Assembly (NCBI GenBank): GCA_030770545.1
Contig: CM061098.1
Span: 2,642,001 to 2,706,000 of the forward strand
DNA from: Macropodus opercularis
Lineage: Eukaryota > Chordata > Actinopteri > Anabantiformes > Osphronemidae
Direction: 5' to 3'
Length of the DNA stretch: 64,000 nucleotides
In this document: piece after piece, positions 10,043 through 21,930 of the stretch
Layout of the letters: each line of letters opens with the position of its first letter
Numbering within the stretch: the stretch's first letter is position 1
Notes under the pieces: generated by a model
Databases searched by the model: none
Told to the model about the DNA's origin: nothing
The model's input: only the letters and a program-made list of their open reading frames with translations
Translations under genes and position numbers: made by a program

Positions 10043-10560
10043 TGCCTTCAGTCCAAGTTTGTGATCAGGTTGAAAGCGGGCTTCCTTTCTTCAAAACCAC
10101 TATTTGACATTTATGTTTTTTTCGCGGGCAGGAGCTTTGTCCACATCAATCATGGTTCTGGCCTTTAGAGATGCTGGCAGTAAAAAGTTGTGAATAACTA
10201 ATGCTCTGGCCAAGCGCACAGAGAAGCGATTCTGCGCGCAGAGCTTCATTGTATTTAATTACATCATCCCAGCGCGAGTACAGTCGATTGTGTTTCTGCC
10301 AATTCTGAAACATCACCATTCCGCACAATTGGCGTATCCGTAGCGTTAAGCTTTGCGCCTGAACGCCATCAGCGGCAACTCCGGCTTTCACACACCTTAA
10401 CCCCTTGTGCACCAGGACCAGAGGCCCTTTGTTCCGCACAGCAGCGACCCTCTCCCTGCCCGCGGAGAAACGACCTGCGCAGACGCACCTTATTATGCAG
10501 AAAGTGAATCGATATGAGGAAACCAGAGCCTGCTCGCGTTTCCTCACGCCCGAGAGCTTC

Positions 10561-13500
10561 ACGGCTTCATTTGATGGAGCGAATTTCAATTTAAATAAAA
10601 GTTGGAACTGCGTCGCTCATTGGTTGATGGAATCGTGTAAACAAACATGAAGACAGTCGTGTTTAGCTGTGACATTCTCTCAGTCTCTTAAAATCCAGAC
10701 AAAACAATCACCGTCCATGTAATCATGATGTAAACACAACCCACCTGGTAGTGTTTCAACAGGGGGCAGCAGAGAGCAATCACAGCCCAGTTCATTTGAA
10801 CCTGAAGACCCCTGGTTCTCTTTCTTGCTCCACTCACTGAATCACAAACAAATGGCCACTGGCAGGAAAATACAAGTCTAACAGGATGCTCCATGAGTAG
10901 GAAGGGAGATGCAGTAAGACGCCTTATTTATGCCTGAACTGGAGCCTCGGTTACAATTAAGATGCGTCATTTATCATTTAACCAGTGTCTCCAACGCAAT
11001 CAACGACTTCCTTCGGTTCGGATGGCGACGGGTCGATCGGTTTCCTAACGTAAGGGAGCTTGTTCTTGTTCGAAGTGGGACAACCTGGATGTCACTGCTG
11101 ACTTTCAGTTCACCCCCAGTGTGTTGGAACAGAGGCAGGAATCTCTGTAACGTGGGAGTATTAGCCATTTAAATTGAGTTTGACGTGTTGGCTCTGATTC
11201 ATATGCTTCAAGTGCTACTAATTGAAAGTGTTTGTGGAATGTGGATGCAATCTGCCATCTGTGCATAGTATACAAGTAGAAAAGTAACAACCGGGAAAAA
11301 AGTCTTTTTACAGTTCTTAGGAGATTTACATGCTACCGTGCTGCATGTTGATGGGTAATTTGGTTTATTTTATGCGTCATGTAGAACAGGGGGCCACAGT
11401 GCGTCATCTTTCCAAAGACAGTAACCGACGTTGTCTTTAGCCTTATGTGAAAACCCAGAGCCGTGGCTCACGAAACAACAAAGTCTTTGCATTGTACTGT
11501 ACATCCCTGCAATAATCCTTTCAATTACATCCCAGCGAGATTCCGATTCTCCAGCTAAAATCCAGCAGTAATACGAGGCAGCTGTCCTCTCTCTGCGGGC
11601 CTCTGATCCTGTGATGAAGTGGGCAGCTCAGGAATGTGGAAGCGGCCCTTGAAACAACGATAACGCGAGTGACTGGTGTTCTAATTAAAACTTCCAGGGG
11701 GAGGCTGCAGGAACTCACTGACTTGGAAGGTGCACATCTATTTTTAAGGGATCTAATAAGAACGCTCCACCTAAGGAGACGGAGCGATGGAGGCAGAACC
11801 CGAGCACGGTTCAGCGAGCGCCTACGTTTCAGAGGCCATTTCGCTCTGTTCCCTGTGTTCAGCAAGTTAGTTTGAAATTGTATTGACTGCTCATTGGATT
11901 TTCATTCCAGAGCTCCCGTTCAGCGAGTGCGAAATATGAATTTTATGATGAAGCATTAATAATGTATGTAATCACCAATCTCTTTTTTGCAAGCCAGGGC
12001 AGACTGTGCCAGCAGATTCCTGTGTTGCTGCAGTGTAACTGAAATATTCATGGCCACATTATTCCTTAATTTTGTTGTGACTAAGAGGGATTTAGACTCA
12101 TTCATTAGCTAAAGCTAATTCTGCGGCCGCCTCGAGGTTGCACGACTGCGTTGGACAAAGAAGAGAGATTAGCTGCGGAATGATACACGGCATCAGCAGG
12201 GTGACTATGGCTGTAAATCCATTTAAGAATCGCACTGAGTGATTGTTTAAGTGTTTTTCGCTTGACAGGAGAGAAAACACAGATCATGGGGAAAGTGGCG
12301 GCCAGCTGAGGAAGACACTTTATTTTCCGTGATGGAATCATATTTCCTGCACAGGCTCATTAGCAGCAGCAGAGACATCTCATTTTTTGCAGTTTGCGCT
12401 TCAGATGTATTTTTGTGCTGCAAATTAACCCAGATGAGCCTTTTGCTGAGGTTAGGAGCTTGATAATGTGTGATTTATGCCATCTCCTAACACGGATCCT
12501 CCACTGATGCTTCATCCATTATGATTATAATCATAAACACATTCTGTGCCTTTATGCAGGGCTTGTATCGCTGGTGTTTTGGCCAACAGATTTGTCATGT
12601 TCGAGGTGAGACTCTGCTCAATTCATACTTGACATGTTAAACAAATGGAGGCAGCTATTGCAGAATACATAAAAAATTTAAATCTGATTCCCTTCTAATC
12701 CTCGTTGCATCTGCTCAATTAAGGCTTCAATGCATTATCTGGGCATGTTTAGGCTCCTTAAAGTCACAGATGTTGCAGCGCAGTACGTGCAGCCGTAGAG
12801 AAAATCATTTCTGGTTAACACTGGAATATGTTCTGTGGCTGTTATCTCGCGTCACTGCTGCATATTTTGGGAGGCAGGTTTCAGCAGTGGCCTTGGAAAA
12901 GTGACTGCACAGTGAAGGATTACACAAAGTACAAACACACAGCGGCTTTCTACGCCGCCATGGATAAATCATTACAATGCCTTGCTCAAAGATATCTTGG
13001 AAGCGCGCAGCGCCTTCAACTCTATTTACGCTCATAATGCAGCATGCGGCAGCAGCAAAGGGCCTCAGAAACATTCTTCATAGAACAACCAGGTTTACAG
13101 ACCTGCTTATAGATCACTGAAACAATACATAATGCATTTGCAGGAAGCGCTGAAATATTCATTTGCTGTAATAAAGATGAATGCTGAATCACTGCTATGA
13201 AAATGGCTCTTGTGCATTTGGAGCTTGCATTTTTTGCTGTTCCTTTTGAGCCACAACCCAAAGATTACCATGTGTTTTCATTCACAGCCATTAGAGCTCT
13301 GTTTGTGATTATGCAAATGAGAAAACATGCAGGAAATTTAATCAGAGCGTAAATTTGATTTCACGTGAATGATTGCTCGGGGGTGGGGGCTTGAACGAAT
13401 AATACCGAGCAACCAAATTACGTTCAGTATTTGTTTTCGCAGTGGGCAGCCACTCGGACACACCACAGCTTTATAGGCTTAGGGTTCACTGTGGTACGGC

Positions 13501-14114
13501 AGCTTGAAGTCAACAGCTCCTCATAAGGTTTGATTATCCTTTGTTCTCCCCAGAGATGCTGAATGGAAACTGCGGTTAATGGAAAGCATTTCCATATCAG
13601 CAGCAAAGCACAGCAGCTTGTGTTTATGCATTTTTATTATTGTTGCATTCCCTAAACCAAATATCTTAGTACTTGGTTTTCTTTTGTTCCCCTGCAAGAA
13701 AATTGGCTCTGTAATTGCATATTAACTCAGACGAGGCTATTGTGCCGTAGTGCATGCGCCACTGTAGATAACTGGTGATTAAACTGAATGTTACTCCAGG
13801 AGCATGAGAACTAATAAAGCATGTCAGTCAATAAGGAGGTGGATCCGTTTATCAAGCTCAGGATGTGGGACAAACAAATGTCAGCGTCTGAAAGAACTGT
13901 CTCTGAAGGTAATGACAAGGGACTTGTGTCATTCAGAGCCATCTATGAAATCAGCGCACTGCATTTAGATCCCATTACGACTGACCTTGCTCTACCAACA
14001 ATAAATACATATGCATGAAGAGTCCAACAGGCCCCAAATTGACCAGATTCGGGTCAAACGCTGGCGTTGTCTGCTTTTTCCTGCTGCCCCCCGTAAACAA
14101 ACAAACACAAATTA
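10561..14114. other. Intergenic between nanos1 and ctsz
   Basis: No gene supported. The sequence is AT-rich with homeobox-like TAAT cores (for example about 11900-12120). Open frames here are short and unlike known proteins. Confidence 0.4.
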
Positions 14115-14310
14115 TAGATTCTGGGCAAACTATTTTATTTCACTGGCTTGAACAAGCGCACGGACTCGGACAACTCCAGTCAATTTAGTGCAAAAGCAGC
14201 ACAATTATTGGTTCATGAAATCTATTCGCAGAGAGAAGAGAAAGTCGTTCATCACGGCGCCGCGTGTGAATCTGTGTCTTATAGTTCATGCAAAAGCCAT
14301 CGGGACCAGA
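14115..14310 (-). other. ctsz: Inferred ctsz 3'UTR
   Basis: Non-coding sequence between the ctsz stop codon and the predicted cleavage site. I see no striking element besides the polyadenylation signal. Confidence 0.55.
14134..14139 (-). terminator. ctsz polyadenylation signal AATAAA
   Basis: Minus-strand AATAAA 172 nt after the ctsz stop, followed by the GT-rich tract TTTGTGTTTGTTTGTTT (about 14113-14097). This predicts a short 3'UTR of about 190 nt ending near 14115-14120. Confidence 0.7.
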
Positions 14311-16119
14311 TTAGGGAACAACCACGTCTCCATACATGCAGTCTTCCTCCACACCAAGACTGTAATTGCTCCCGCCTCTGTAGGCGCTTGTCACAATCCT
14401 GAGCCAGCCCCTCTCGCCCTGGAGGGAGGTCACTCGGATTATAAATCAAGTACATTCGCAGCATTTCATTCCAACGTTCAATTTTTAAAATGCCAAGTTC
14501 TGCAGCCACTGAACCGCGCCAGAGCTGGGGTTACCATGCGATGACTCACCCACGGCTCTCCCCAGGAGTTGCGTACAATCCAGTACTCGATGCCATTTTC
14601 GACTCCCCATCCGGCCACCGACACCACGTGGTTGATGGCAGGAGTCTTGACATACTCCGAGTACAGACCCCCGGTGTATGCGTCCAGCTTTGCAGTGGCC
14701 ATGATTCCACAGCTGAGGGAAGAGAGTCGAAAGGATGTGAGAAGAGAAACGATTCTCCTTGTTTGATATTGGACTGGATTAGCCAGAGCCAGTTAAAATT
14801 AAGGCAACTGCCTCAAATTTAGCATTAAACAAATCTAAAAACCTGATTGGTCCTCGAGCGTAGATTTCTGCCATCATCTTCTCTCGGCCGCTAATGGCGC
14901 CAAAGTCACCCACTTTCCACAGTGTGTAGTTTGATACCTCGAAGCACGTCCCAAACTCTGAGCAGGTCCCACAAGCGGTGAACGGGTTGCACTCTGGACA
15001 AACACGATGATCATAAGCTCGTGGTCCTATGCAAAGGCAGAAAACAGAAGCCATTCTGGTTCTCACTCTGGTCGACTGCTTGGTAGTTGTTGCAGGTTTC
15101 GTCGGGGATGCCATGGGTGTGAGCGTACTCCCAGACCCCCCTGTGGTCCCCTCCGTGACAGCTGCCGGACTCGGCGCACGCGACCACGTGCTGGACGGAC
15201 AGATAAGCAGATGGCCATGCGCCTTTCCGCTTGATGTTGATACGATCTACAAGGCAGAGAAATGTTAGCACAAAAGCACTTTGTTTCAGAAAGTCTCACC
15301 TCAGGCGATTTGATATCACATCTGTCATTATCTCAAGACTTAATTTGCCTCCTGTTCCAGAGAAGATAGATTTATCCTCAACAGATCAATAGAAAAGGTC
15401 CAACTTAATATTACTGAACACAAAAAGATACAGCTGGTAAAAAAAAAAAAAAAAGAGAGATAAATTAACAGGCTCACCTGCCATAGCGCTGGTGCTGCCA
15501 TGAGCCCAGCACGATCCACAGTACTGAGGGATGTGCTGGTTGCGAGTTGCGCTGGCATAGTTCACGCCATTTACATTTCTCCAGTCCCAGGACTTTGGCA
15601 GCTCGGCGAGGTTCAGCAGTTCAAAAGGAAGAGCTGTGGTTCTGTGAGAGAGAGCAGCTCTGTGTCATTTCACAAGCAGCAGGTTCACCACAACATGCCA
15701 TCAGTCTCCAAGGACAAGACGAACTCCTCAGGAGGGACAAACAAACAAGCCCAACAAGGCCAAGTCTCACCACACACCAGTGAAGAATCTGTTCAAGTCT
15801 GCGTGTTTGCTTGAGCCTAATTAGAAACAACGAGCTGCTAGTTGAACGAACGCAAAGAGCCTGTGAACTCGATTGGGGAGAACTGGAACGATTCACATCA
15901 AACACTGTTAAAGTCACATCTAAACAGGGATGATCTCACTGTGTTCACTTTGACTGTGAAGAGAAGAGGAAACACACACAGCTGAACTCACTTCACTCCA
16001 AAGTTGGGTTTCCTGGACATCGGCTGGTAACAAGTGGGCTTGTTGCTAAAGAAGTATCTTCCTGAAACAGCAGGTATCAGGAAGAGAAAAATTAAATCCA
16101 CCAGAGTTACAGGAGTCAT
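14311..16119 (-). CDS. ctsz: Cathepsin Z (cathepsin X), lysosomal cysteine carboxypeptidase, six coding exons
   Basis: Papain-family (C1) carboxypeptidase of the lysosome and secretory route. Coding exons, 5' to 3': 16119-15992, 15641-15478, 15246-15067, 14993-14843, 14712-14550, 14418-14311. All junctions are GT-AG and the joined phase is open, giving 894 nt and 297 aa (human CTSZ is 303). A hydrophobic signal peptide covers about residues 1-19. The propeptide cysteine C30 (PTCYQP) is the one known to cap the active site. The family's diagnostic HIP is at 79-81, just before QYCGSCW with nucleophile C87. H236 (NHVVSVAGWG) and N256 (RNSWGEPW) complete the triad, with Q82 for the oxyanion hole. 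DETCNNYQ is at 146-153 and the cysteine-rich CGTCSEF at 165-171. N179-Y-T is a glycosylation sequon. The ATG has A at -3 and an in-frame TAG nine codons upstream (16146-16144). Introns are 350, 231, 73, 130 and 131 bp. Intron 4 has a weak donor (CAG|GTTTTT). No inactivating change is seen. Confidence 0.95.
15439..15454. repeat. A16 homopolymer in ctsz intron 2
   Basis: Sixteen consecutive A on the plus strand, inside ctsz intron 2 (15247-15477) and more than 190 bp from its acceptor. Confidence 0.9.
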
Positions 16120-18289
16120 GTTAAGCCCCACAGGATCAAACAACTAACACACACGTCTGTGGTTTGACTAAATGTCCACCACAGCGAAGCGTCTGCGTGT
16201 CGTCAGGCTGCTCAGGCTTCATTGTTCTCAGCTGCTGTCATTTAGTGCAGCTCAGACTTTCGCTTGAAGACAAAGAAATGCTGACGAAAAGCCAGATTTT
16301 CCCTGTGCTTCACACTAAAACAAGCAGCAAAGATAATGCGAAAACATGTTGATTATAAACAGTTTGATGCTTTTCTATTATTAATTATAATTACGTGCAG
16401 GTCTGTTTTGCATGTTTATGGTAATAGTTCAGATGTGTTTCCTCAGATGTAACGAGTGTAAAGCCTGCGATGCGCCAATAAAGTTTAAGATGAGAAATTA
16501 CAGTAGACAAAGGCACAGACTGACTCCAGTTCAGTATCACTGAGGATATTGATATTTTGGAGCAGCTGTGACTGAGGATTTATCTTCTGGTATCGTTACA
16601 GTTTAAAACTTTAATAGAATGAGCTGGAGAACAGAAACACTCCATAAATGCTGCCTTTGGCTCCGAACTTAAGCTCAATAATTCAAATAAATATCTTTTC
16701 AGAAGCTGCTTCTAAAGCTTTATTGATGCATTGATCCTTGACAGAAGCTCATCATTATGTTTCTTCATTCCCTCATGTCGCTCAGTCTTTTTGTTTGTGC
16801 CTCCACAGTCTCTCTGATAACGAAGACTCCATCAGGCTCCCTTCCATCCTTTCCCATCTGCAGGAATAGAAAGTCATATTTAAGGAGTTGATTAAAATCT
16901 AATCCCTCCATGTGAGTCGGAGATGAAAGTAATTTTCATGTAATGGAGACTATTAATATTTAGACACAGAAAGGAAACCAGATCCCAGATTTGTAATCAG
17001 CTGGAGGATGGTAAATGATATTTAAGGCTGGCAGAGAGCTGGAAACCAGAGGCTGCAGTCCAAAGAGGTTTGACTTATTTCTAAGTAGCGTTCTGCTTTT
17101 GTCTCACATGTAAATGTGCATTTATTTCCCCTCAGTTATGATGAAGTGATTTCTAAACAAAAAGATTCCTCCATTGCTTTGGTGTAAGTTAATGTATCTG
17201 ATGAAGCTACAGAGTCTAAGAAGTGGAGGGTTTATTAACATCTGATCAAACGTATGAAGAACACTTGCGGTTTAAGTTATGAAGTGACTTGTGGCTGGTT
17301 ACGGGGGCATCAGCGTGACATCGCTATGATGAGCATCGTTAGCTGCCTTCATGGGCGCGTTCCCTTCCCCGAGTAACGTCAACAACATCGTTAGTGCACA
17401 CGCAAACCAGCTGACGGATGCATGTGAGCATGTGGAGCAGATAACATCTACGGTCGCTGATCCGTGTGCAGCTCAGAGGTCAGCTGAGATTCTCTGGCAT
17501 TTCTTCAGGAAGATGGCTTGTCCTCACATATTCTGCACTCACCTGTCAAGTGTCACAAAGCAGTGAAAGTCAGACAAGTGGACAGTTGACTCAAAGGAGA
17601 CGGCAAAGGAAGCTCTCTTCAGGCGCTTCGTCATTTTATTCCACGTACTGCATCTGACAGAGAGACACGCGGCCGAACAGCTTTACAGCCAGAACTTGTC
17701 CGTTTACCGTCTTAGCTTTTGCAAATCGCTGTTTATGACCTGCTCTGTACCTGACCAAGACGTTCATGACGCCATCGTTGCGCCTAGAGAAACACAAGGT
17801 TCGGTGCCTCTTAGCGGCAGAAAGCTGGCTCTGCCTGATAACTTTAACTGATGGCGCCATGAAGCACAGTTAGTGAAGCCTCCATGTCATCCAGTATAAA
17901 TCTCCATCAAACGCTCCTACTGCGTCTTTTTTACAGGTTTCAGATGTTTTAAAAGTCTAATAAGTCGAATAAAGACCAAATAAAAACCTGGTCTAAAGTG
18001 TTAAAGTGCTAAAGTGTCTAAAACCGGCTAAATTAAAATCGATATAATGTCTGCAGCTCTGTGTGTGGTTTCATCATTGTGTTTAATAAAGAGAAACAAG
18101 CCCTGGGAGCCTCAGTGTTTCACTACTTCAAGGTGACATTGTCTTAAGAAACCTGATTTAATTGAAAAACATCCTTGAACTGTCTTATTAATTTAGAAAC
18201 CGGGGTATTGCTTCATTAGTGTTGCAGAATGTTTCACCACTTGTTCTGCAAAGTGTTTAATTTCTGATTTTAAGTCAATGCACTACATT
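16120..18289. other. Upstream flank of ctsz
   Basis: Presumably contains the ctsz promoter and 5'UTR, but no TATA box, GC box or CpG island is evident next to the start codon. An upstream non-coding exon cannot be excluded. The patch at 17590-17870 is somewhat more GC-rich and contains the palindrome ATGGCGCCAT (17852-17861). Confidence 0.35.
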
Positions 18290-18510
18290 GATTGACCTCT
18301 TGTCGTCGCATTTTCCAGATGAGGAGATTTCAAAGGTTCCGCCGTGAGCTGCCGCCTCTGCAGCGGAGCCACCTGTCCACCGCGAGCAAACCCCTCGGCC
18401 TCAAAGTTCACGGTCGGGGGTTTCATCACCCAGCGAGCCATTTCACATCCGATTGGCTCAACGCACAACAACAAAGCCACAGCGATTGCAGACACGTTAT
18501 GTATGTTTCA
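18290..18510. other. Small CpG-rich patch, open on both strands
   Basis: GC- and CpG-rich sequence in AT-rich surroundings, open on the plus strand (78 aa) and minus strand (70 aa, from a GTG). Neither translation resembles a family I know. Contains an E-box-like CACCTG. Could be a regulatory element or a lone exon; unresolved. Confidence 0.25.
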
Positions 18511-21500
18511 CTCATAAATGTTTTTTAATGGAGACAGCATTAGAATGTGGTCAGAGGATTAGAACGTGAAGGAGGGCTTCAAGGAATCCCAGTGATTTTT
18601 ACCAGTCGTGTCATAAAGCCGGTGATGTTGACGGCCCCTGTGGCTCATGAGAAGTGAGGGGGTAAGAAGGGAGAACGAAGCTGAGGGCCTGACGTGGAGC
18701 CACTCACCCGTTTCAGATATTTATCCTTGCATAACATTTTGCAAACCTTTGCATGAATTAATGGCTTCAGTCCTTTAATGTGTTATTCAGATATGCAGAT
18801 GTATTGAAATCGACAAAAAACACCACATAAAATATTCACAGAAGACAAAAATAAAACGGTGCAGAACCAAACAAATGACAACAATGACCACGGTGCAGCC
18901 TTAGTGGAAAAAAATAGTCCAGCTGACATGACTGAACTTTCAGGCTTCCATTAAACAGTGCGAACGGCCAAGTGGCGTCTTCCTGTGGATTTTCTGCTAA
19001 TGATGTTTGAGATTGTGACTGCGGTGCTTTTTTGTTCCCTCACTGCTCCCGTGTTTATTAGTTGCTCAGCAGCGCCGCAGGGCTTGTTGTGTTTATTGAT
19101 TGGTTGATTGGTTTGTTTACGTTTAAACACTCGGGGAAATCACAGTACGCACTGTTTAGCCGTTCAGAACCCAGCAAAAGAGAAACGCATGCACGGAGCA
19201 ATCGATGTAGCTTCACTCTGTCCGATAAATCGCCAACTATTGCAGCTTTCCTGCTTTATCATATTTCAAATATTGCTGAAAAAATGTAAAACACACCAAA
19301 AAACATGTTTTTGAAGAGTCTCAAACAATCTCAAGGCTGTTCTACAGCACATTATCTCCCCTCCAGTATCGTCTGTCAGCCTCTACTTGAGCTTGGAGAG
19401 CAGACCGTACTCTGGAACATCGCTGTTTATTTGGCTGTGCACTCCAGCAGAACTGAGTCCTGTTGGGAACAAAAGGTCACCTGACACACATGAAGCCTGG
19501 GTTTTGTGTTTTCCACCTCTAGCGTATCCACCTCTTTGTGTTTTTTGTATCTTGAAGCACTCTCCTTCAGGCCCCCGGACACTGAAAACACATCTCTGGT
19601 GCACAAGCTGTGGCGTTTGCTTAGCCCTCCCTGTCTGTGCGCTTACCTTCCCCTGAGTTATCTCCTTTGTCTTTTAGTTGGTATTTTATTGTTGTACCAC
19701 CGGTTCCCTTTCTGTGATGTGTTTTTCAGAGTCAAGAAAGCGACTCTAGAAAGGTGCGGTTTGCCTGAATGCTTGATTCCCACTAATCCCCCTCCTATGG
19801 AGTCAATGTATAGTTGTGCGCACACAAATTCTGCGCCATAAGGTCACATTTGTTTGGCTGGCTGGATCACCACCACAGAGGACTAATCCTGCAGAATTAG
19901 TCCATTCAGCGAGCACCTCTTGACCAGGAGGCACTGCCCATTAAAGTGGTTACAAAAGGAATGTCTGAGTCCTTTACAAAGGACTTTGTCCCCCGTAAGG
20001 TAAAGGTAACCCACAGAGTGAGTTACAGTTCTTCTCCATGGTTTCAAACCCCGCGTGGCAGATTTCATTCTGCACATTTATTGTGCTTATTAAACATTTA
20101 GTGCCTAATTGGAACATGTGCAGCCTACATCCGCAGTACACTGGGACAATGCAGCTGTGCAACCTTTGATTTTATTTTGTAAATCACAGTTCGCCTTAGC
20201 TTTTGAGGCAATTCTACTGTCTTTGATCAAAACCACAGAGAATTCAAAAAGCAATTGGACAGTTTCCAGCACATTTAACACGTTAGGGTTCATGCCCCTA
20301 CTCAGCACAAAGAAATACAAAACCTAACGTCCTCTGGCACTGGGACATATCCTGCCTTTCTTTTCCACGATAAATGTTATCAAGATGCCACGTTAGATTA
20401 CTCCTCTTTTCAAATTGAGACCCAGTTCAAGGCAGAGCTATGTCCCCCTGTTGAGTGGTCTTGACAGAAGCAATTTCCTAGTTCTAATCGAAAGACTTCC
20501 TCATTGGTACGATCTACTAAATACTAGACCGGGCCCGGAGCACCAGATGTGTCCCAGCATCCCTCCAAACACTCAAGCTTATTTATGTTCGAAGACTTCC
20601 AACGAGACCTGGAGAACACGAGCTGAACTTTAATTTTGTTCCAAGCTAACAAATGTGTAGACATGCATTGACGTTGAAGACGTCTCTGGCCCTTCATGCT
20701 GGAGTTTGAAGCGCTTTAGATTGTGCAGAACTACGTAGAGGAAAGTAAAGATTTATCGTGGTTGAGTCTGAACTGGGGAAATCTGCAGCTCACCCCAGTT
20801 CCAGTTTGTATAGTACTATGAAATATTTACCTACTTAATAATTATCATGCTGCACTATCTGCAGAATTAGCACACAGGCATTACAAAATTAATCAGGAGT
20901 GACAGTCAAGAGAAAGCTTCGGTCAGAAACCACACGGGAGCCCGGACGGACTCTGACCTACATGTACCTGGCAGACTGCTGGCCTGGTTACTTTATGAGA
21001 TTCAAATGATGAAAATGACCCAGTTTCCTCTCAAATGTGTGAAACCAATAAAAAGGAACGAAAAACATTATTTGATTAGAAAAAGTGGAAAGAGAGCTAC
21101 TGCATCGTGTTGCAGTGATTCAAGGCCATTGGTCTCCGCGGGCAAAGTTTTGTACAAATGAATATTTTACTTCACTTTTGTTGTTGATGTTTGACACTTT
21201 CCTTTTTACTACACTACTCAGAAAGTATAACAACAGTTAGTAAGAGGATGGAAACAATAAATCATCCTTAGTTCGGTGTCAAATCTAACAGCTCGAGGTA
21301 CTGCAGGTGTTACTCTGGGTGCAGTTCACTTTTGAGGCGGTGCCATCAACTGATGCATCAGATAAATATGACTGCAGCAGCAGTTCTCACAGTCCTACCA
21401 GTTTTACTAGACTGGGATGGAAAAGCCTAAACATGACAAATGTTTGTGCTATGAGAGCAAACATCCAAGCAGGCTCTGCTGGAGGGAAGGGACTCAAATT

Positions 21501-21790
21501 AACAAACACAAACATAAATATCTTATTCTAGGTTGTATTTTTGTTCTTTGGGCTTTGACTGACACTTTTTAACTGGCATTATCACACTGCATCCTGCAAT
21601 GGTTTAATGAAATCTGACTGGAAAATTAGGGGCACCAGCTGCTTATCTGACTCCAAACACTGAAATGACAGCAGTGGATAAAAACACACATTAATTCAGA
21701 TTCTCGTTGGCTGGAAAGTGTTTAAAATATGCTCACGCTTAATTTGGATGTTAAATTAGATTATGACAAGCTTGTTTTTTTTTCTCAGCG
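18511..21790. other. Gene desert, no supported gene
   Basis: Unique-looking AT-rich DNA. A small inverted repeat (ACGTTAGG at 20280-20287, CCTAACGT at 20323-20330) is the only structure noted. Confidence 0.35.
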
Positions 21791-21930
21791 AACATGGGGA
21801 AACGCTGGAATCATTAGCCTTTTCCCAATGCACCGAGCATCAGACTAATGTTATTTGGCCATCAGGCTAATGTTGCCATTAAGGATAATTTATGCTTCCC
21901 AGAAATGTTTTTATGACTGATGCTTCATTC
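21791..21930. other. Conserved-element-like stretch with a 22-bp internal repeat
   Basis: ATCAGACTAATGTT (from about 21839) and ATCAGGCTAATGTT (from about 21861) recur at a 22-bp spacing, each with a homeobox-like CTAATG core. They are followed by GCCATTAAGGATAATTTATG. No coding frame. Candidate homeodomain-bound enhancer core; conservation untested. Confidence 0.35.

Larger units (their letters stand above)
9180..10560. other. GC/CpG-rich block over nanos1 coding region and promoter
   Basis: CpG dinucleotides and GC content are visibly higher here than in the AT-rich flanks on either side, covering the nanos1 CDS and about 700 bp upstream. Several long open frames on both strands here (for example 10146-10589 minus) follow from the composition and show no recognisable domain. 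The block probably marks an unmethylated promoter region. Confidence 0.55.

Noticed and set aside
10146..10589. 147-codon minus-strand frame upstream of nanos1
   Set aside because: Lies in the CpG-rich promoter block, shows no recognisable domain, and is open most likely because of composition.
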